In this document: positions 5,269 to 7,811 of the stretch, piece after piece
Position numbering within the stretch: the first letter of the stretch is position 1
How the letters are laid out: each line of letters starts with the position of its first letter
Assembly: GCA_005881355.1 (NCBI GenBank)
Contig: VBDM01000154.1
Location: 1 to 7,811, forward strand
Direction: 5' to 3'
Source: Betaproteobacteria bacterium
GTDB lineage: Bacteria > Pseudomonadota > Gammaproteobacteria > Burkholderiales > SG8-39
DNA: 7,811 nucleotides
Translations under genes and position numbers: made by a program
Notes under the pieces: generated by a model
What the model was told of the DNA's origin: nothing
The model's database searches: none
What the model saw: the letters and a program-made list of their open reading frames with translations, nothing else

Positions 5269-7248
5269 TCAGGGAGCGGCGGGCGCCGCCGCGTACTGCT
5301 CCTGCGATCGCCTCGCCGCGACCCGGTAGCGCCGGTCGCTCGCGGCGATCGCGCCGCCCAGCGCCATGAGAAGGCAGCCTCCCCAGATCCAGTCGATGAA
5401 CGGCTTGTGCTGCACGCGCACGATCCATGCCGTCGCGCCCACCGCATCGCCGAGCGACACGTACAGGTCGCGCGTGAAGCCGGGATCGATCGCGGCTTCA
5501 GTCATCGGCATGTTCTGCACCGTGTAGATGCGCTTCTCGGGATGAAGCACGGTGACGGTACGGCCGTCCCGGCTCACGTGAATCGAAGCATGCGCCGCGA
5601 CGTAATTCGGCCCCTGCACATCCCTCACGCCGTCGAAGCGGAACGTGTAGCCGCCGAGCTCGACGGTGTCGCCCGGCTCCATGCGCACGTCCCTCTCGCT
5701 CTCGTAGCCTTTCACCAGGGTCACGCCGGCGACGAACACCGCAACCCCGAAGTGCGCGAGCAGCATCCCATAGGTCGCGCGCGGTGTGCTGCGCAGCCGG
5801 GTCCAGGCGCTCGTACCGCCCGCCGCGTTCCTCACTTTTTCGTAGAGCTGAACGACGCCGCTCGCGGCGACCCACGTGGCGAGCAGGATGCCGAAGGCGA
5901 CGAGGAGGCTCCAGCGCCCCATCGCGAACGGAATCGCGAGCGCCGCGACCAGGCTCGCCGCAAAAGCCCAGCGCAGGCGCGCGGCGATATTGGGAATGCT
6001 CGCCTTTTTCCAGCGGGCGAGCGGGCCGATTCCCATGAGAAAGAGCGCCGGCGCCATGAGCGGCACGAACACCGTCTCGAAATACGGCGGCCCGACCGAG
6101 ATCTTCCCCAGGCCCGACGCGTCGAGCGCGAGCGGGTAGAGCGTCCCGAGCAGCACCGAGCCGGCCGCAGCGGCGAACATCACGTTGTTGGCGAGCAGCA
6201 TCGATTCGCGCGACAGGGGCTCGAAGCCTCCGCCCAGGCCGATCCGCGGCGCACGCCACACGTAGAGCAGGAGCGATCCGCCGATCACGACGACGAGCAG
6301 CGCGAGTATGAATACGCCGCGCGCGGGGTCGGTCGCGAAGGCGTGGACCGAGGTGAGGACTCCCGAGCGCACCAGGAACGTCCCCAGCAGGCTCAGGGAG
6401 AAGGCCAGGATCGCGAGCAGCACGGTCCAGCTGCGGAAGGCCCCGCGTTTTTCCGTGACCGCAAGCGAATGGATGAGCGCCGTCCCGACGAGCCAGGGCA
6501 TGAAGGAGGCGTTTTCCACCGGATCCCAGAACCACCACCCGCCCCAGCCGAGCTCGTAGTAGGCCCAGCCGCTGCCGAGCGCGATGCCCACGGTGAGAAA
6601 AGCCCAGGCCGCGGTGGTCCAGGGGCGCGACCAGCGTGCCCACGCCGCGTCGAGCCGGCCGGAGAGGAGCGCCGCGACGGCGAAGGAGAACGCGATCGAG
6701 AAGCCCACGTAACCCATGTAGAGCATCGGCGGATGGACGACCATGCCCGGGTCCTGCAGCAGCGGATTCAGGTCGCGGCCGTCGGCGGGCGCGGGAAAGA
6801 GCCGCAGGAAGGGGTTGGAGGTGAACAGGATGAAAAGGAGAAACCCGGTGCTGACGAGGCCCATCACCCCGAGCACGCGCGCCACCATGTCATCGGGAAG
6901 CTGGCGGCTGAAAAGCGTCACCCCCACCGTCCAGACACACAGCATCAGGATCCACAGGAGGATCGAGCCCTCGTGCCCGCCCCACACGCCCGAGACGCGG
7001 TAGGCGAGCGGGAGCGCCGAATTGGAATTGGACGCGACGTAGGCCACGGTGAAATCGTTGGCGACGAAGGCATAGGTGAGACAGCCGAAGGCGGTGGCCA
7101 CGAACACGAACTGCCCGCGGGCCGCGGGCCGCGCGGCGCGCATCCAGACGCCGTCGCCGCGCGCGGCCCCGGCGAGCCCGAGCAAGGCTTGGGCGATCGC
7201 AAGGCACAGCGCGAGCGCGAGCGCGAGCTGGCCGACCTCGGGAATCAT
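5269..7248 (-). CDS. ccmF: Cytochrome c heme lyase CcmF
   Basis: A 659-residue polytopic inner-membrane protein, the catalytic core of the System I ligase, which receives heme from holo-CcmE and attaches it to apocytochrome c. The tryptophan-rich WWD motif is complete: ELGWGGWWFWDPVENASFMPW (232-252). The four conserved histidines are present: H172 in VVHPPMLYMGY, H260 in TALIHSLAV, H302 in LTSVHAFATDP and H499 in MLLAHFGVA. These lie close to the positions known in E. coli CcmF (173, 261, 303, 491). GVWGGHEGSILLWILML (87-103) is another hallmark. A soluble periplasmic loop (about 515-612, VRMEPGDTVELGGYTFRFDGV) precedes the last helix (about 616-636). The ATG overlaps the ccmE stop as ATGA. 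Full length and intact, so heme ligation should be functional apart from the ccmG problem downstream. A GCGAGC hexamer occurs three times in tandem at 7211-7228, in the part encoding the first helix. Confidence 0.97.
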   Translation of the reverse strand: MIPEVGQLALALALCLAIAQALLGLAGAARGDGVWMRAARPAARGQFVFVATAFGCLTYAFVANDFTVAYVASNSNSALPLAYRVSGVWGGHEGSILLWILMLCVWTVGVTLFSRQLPDDMVARVLGVMGLVSTGFLLFILFTSNPFLRLFPAPADGRDLNPLLQDPGMVVHPPMLYMGYVGFSIAFSFAVAALLSGRLDAAWARWSRPWTTAAWAFLTVGIALGSGWAYYELGWGGWWFWDPVENASFMPWLVGTALIHSLAVTEKRGAFRSWTVLLAILAFSLSLLGTFLVRSGVLTSVHAFATDPARGVFILALLVVVIGGSLLLYVWRAPRIGLGGGFEPLSRESMLLANNVMFAAAAGSVLLGTLYPLALDASGLGKISVGPPYFETVFVPLMAPALFLMGIGPLARWKKASIPNIAARLRWAFAASLVAALAIPFAMGRWSLLVAFGILLATWVAASGVVQLYEKVRNAAGGTSAWTRLRSTPRATYGMLLAHFGVAVFVAGVTLVKGYESERDVRMEPGDTVELGGYTFRFDGVRDVQGPNYVAAHASIHVSRDGRTVTVLHPEKRIYTVQNMPMTEAAIDPGFTRDLYVSLGDAVGATAWIVRVQHKPFIDWIWGGCLLMALGGAIAASDRRYRVAARRSQEQYAAAPAAP

Positions 7249-7721
7249 TTGCGGCCGGCGCCCTGGGTCACCAGGGTGTGCGCCGCCTTTTCGTTGATGG
7301 ATTGGGCCTGCTTGATCGCGTCCGCCGCCGCGGGGGGCATGTAGTTCTCGTCGTGCTTGGCGAGCACTTCGCTCGCGTAGAAGACGCCGTCCGCGCCGAG
7401 CTTGCCCTGTGTCACCACGCCCTTGCCTTCTCGGAACAGGTCAGGAAGGAGACCGCGGTAGACGACCGGGACGTTCTTCGCCGTGTCGGTGACCACGAAC
7501 TGGACGGTGACGCCGTCCGGCTGGCGCATCACGCTGCCGGGCGTGACCATCCCGCCGATGCGGAACGCGCGCCCCTGCGGCACCTCTTTCGCCGCGACCT
7601 GGGACGGCGTGAAGAAGAACACGAGATTTTCCTGGAACGCGGCGAGCACGAAGGCCGCCGCCGCGCCGAGCGCGGCGAGCCCTCCCGCGATCATCGCCAG
7701 CCGCTTGTGCCTGGGCTTCAC
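7245..7721 (-). CDS. ccmE: Cytochrome c maturation heme chaperone CcmE
   Basis: A 158-residue membrane-anchored periplasmic chaperone that binds heme covalently through a histidine and carries it from CcmABCD to CcmF. Residues 1-7 are basic (MKPRHKR) and are followed by a membrane anchor at about 8-29. The OB-fold part contains VFFFTPSQV, FRIGGMVTPGSV, VQFVVTDTAKNVPVVYRGLLPDLFREGKGVV and GVFYASEVLAKHDENYMPP. The heme-binding H123 and the conserved Y127 lie in KHDENY, the usual HxxxY form. The chosen start is a GTG at 7721; it gives the standard N-terminus, has GGGAAGG 6 nt upstream and overlaps the ccmD stop as GTGA. Length and motifs are normal. Confidence 0.96.
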   Translation of the reverse strand: MKPRHKRLAMIAGGLAALGAAAAFVLAAFQENLVFFFTPSQVAAKEVPQGRAFRIGGMVTPGSVMRQPDGVTVQFVVTDTAKNVPVVYRGLLPDLFREGKGVVTQGKLGADGVFYASEVLAKHDENYMPPAAADAIKQAQSINEKAAHTLVTQGAGRK

Positions 7722-7811
7722 CGGCGGCCTTCCCGAGCCGCGCCGCGGGCGCGAAGCCCCGCGAGAGCGCTGCGCCTGCGCAGCGCGAGCAGCGCGATTT
7801 CCGTGATCATG
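7718..7811 (-). CDS. ccmD: CcmD, 3' end only (5' end outside window)
   Basis: Directly upstream of ccmE, and overlapping its GTG by the TGA at 7720-7718, an open frame runs off the right edge. It ends with MITEIALLALRRRSALAG followed by an Arg/Ala-rich tail (30 codons visible). This matches the end of CcmD, a small (about 50-70 residue) single-helix protein: the last part of the helix, then a basic cytosolic tail. CcmD helps release holo-CcmE from the CcmABC complex. The ATG at 7810 is probably an internal Met, because the helix should begin further upstream. The call rests on synteny and general character, since CcmD is poorly conserved. Confidence 0.75.
   Translation of the reverse strand, partial: MITEIALLALRRRSALAGLRARGAAREGRR

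Noticed and set aside
5250..5447. N-terminal extension of ccmG upstream to 5447
   Set aside because: This part overlaps the ccmF 3' end in another frame and encodes Arg/Ser-rich filler. The ATG at 5249 gives a proper membrane anchor.
7211..7228. Three tandem GCGAGC hexamers in the start of ccmF, a possible phase-variation tract
   Set aside because: Only three units, in a hexamer that keeps frame, encoding an Ala-Leu membrane helix. It reflects codon bias in a hydrophobic segment.
5029..7344. A 771-residue open frame on the plus strand, opposite ccmF
   Set aside because: Its product is rich in Arg, His, Glu and Pro with no recognisable domain, and it lies antisense to a perfectly conserved ccmF. 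It is a typical high-G+C antisense shadow.

Overview
The window is a compact, clearly high-G+C piece of a Gram-negative chromosome, most likely a betaproteobacterium of the Burkholderiales type. Two things point there. One is a Bug-family (TctC-like) tripartite tricarboxylate transporter binding protein, a family hugely expanded in Bordetella, Cupriavidus and relatives. The other is a System I cytochrome c maturation cluster in the order ccmD-E-F-G-H-I, with a long CcmI carrying TPRs and a C-terminal beta domain. The species assignment is inference from gene content, not a database match.

Left part (1-1849): a divergent pair. On the minus strand lies a Bug periplasmic solute-binding protein, cut by the left window edge. 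On the plus strand lies a Tat-exported amidohydrolase of the Amidohydrolase_2 (ACMSD/decarboxylase-like) family. The 73-bp gap between them carries two adjacent short palindromes and AT-richer promoter-like sequence. A plausible reading is a small catabolic module: solute capture in the periplasm plus a metal-dependent hydrolase or decarboxylase. The substrate is unknown. A GC-rich hairpin at 1853-1870 separates the plus-strand gene from the convergent genes that follow.

Right part (1882-7811): one long minus-strand transcription unit. Read in the direction of transcription, it begins outside the window with ccmD (only the 3' end is here) and continues ccmE, ccmF, ccmG, ccmH, ccmI, then a CoxE-like von Willebrand factor A gene. 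Most junctions are 4-8 nt overlaps (GTGA, ATGA, GTGGCTAG), which indicates translational coupling. CcmE chaperones heme, CcmF ligates it to apocytochrome with CcmH and CcmI, and CcmG and CcmH keep the apocytochrome CXXCH cysteines reduced.

The standout observation is ccmG (dsbE). The sequence loses the conserved segment between the central thioredoxin fold and the C-terminal strand, including the cis-proline loop, and the reading frame shifts at the same point. The shifted frame runs without a stop straight into ccmH, so the DNA as given encodes a CcmG-CcmH fusion ORF in place of an intact CcmG. This is either a real lesion or a sequence or assembly error. I see no RNA genes, CRISPR arrays, insertion sequences or other mobile elements. 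I found no clearly new multi-gene system.
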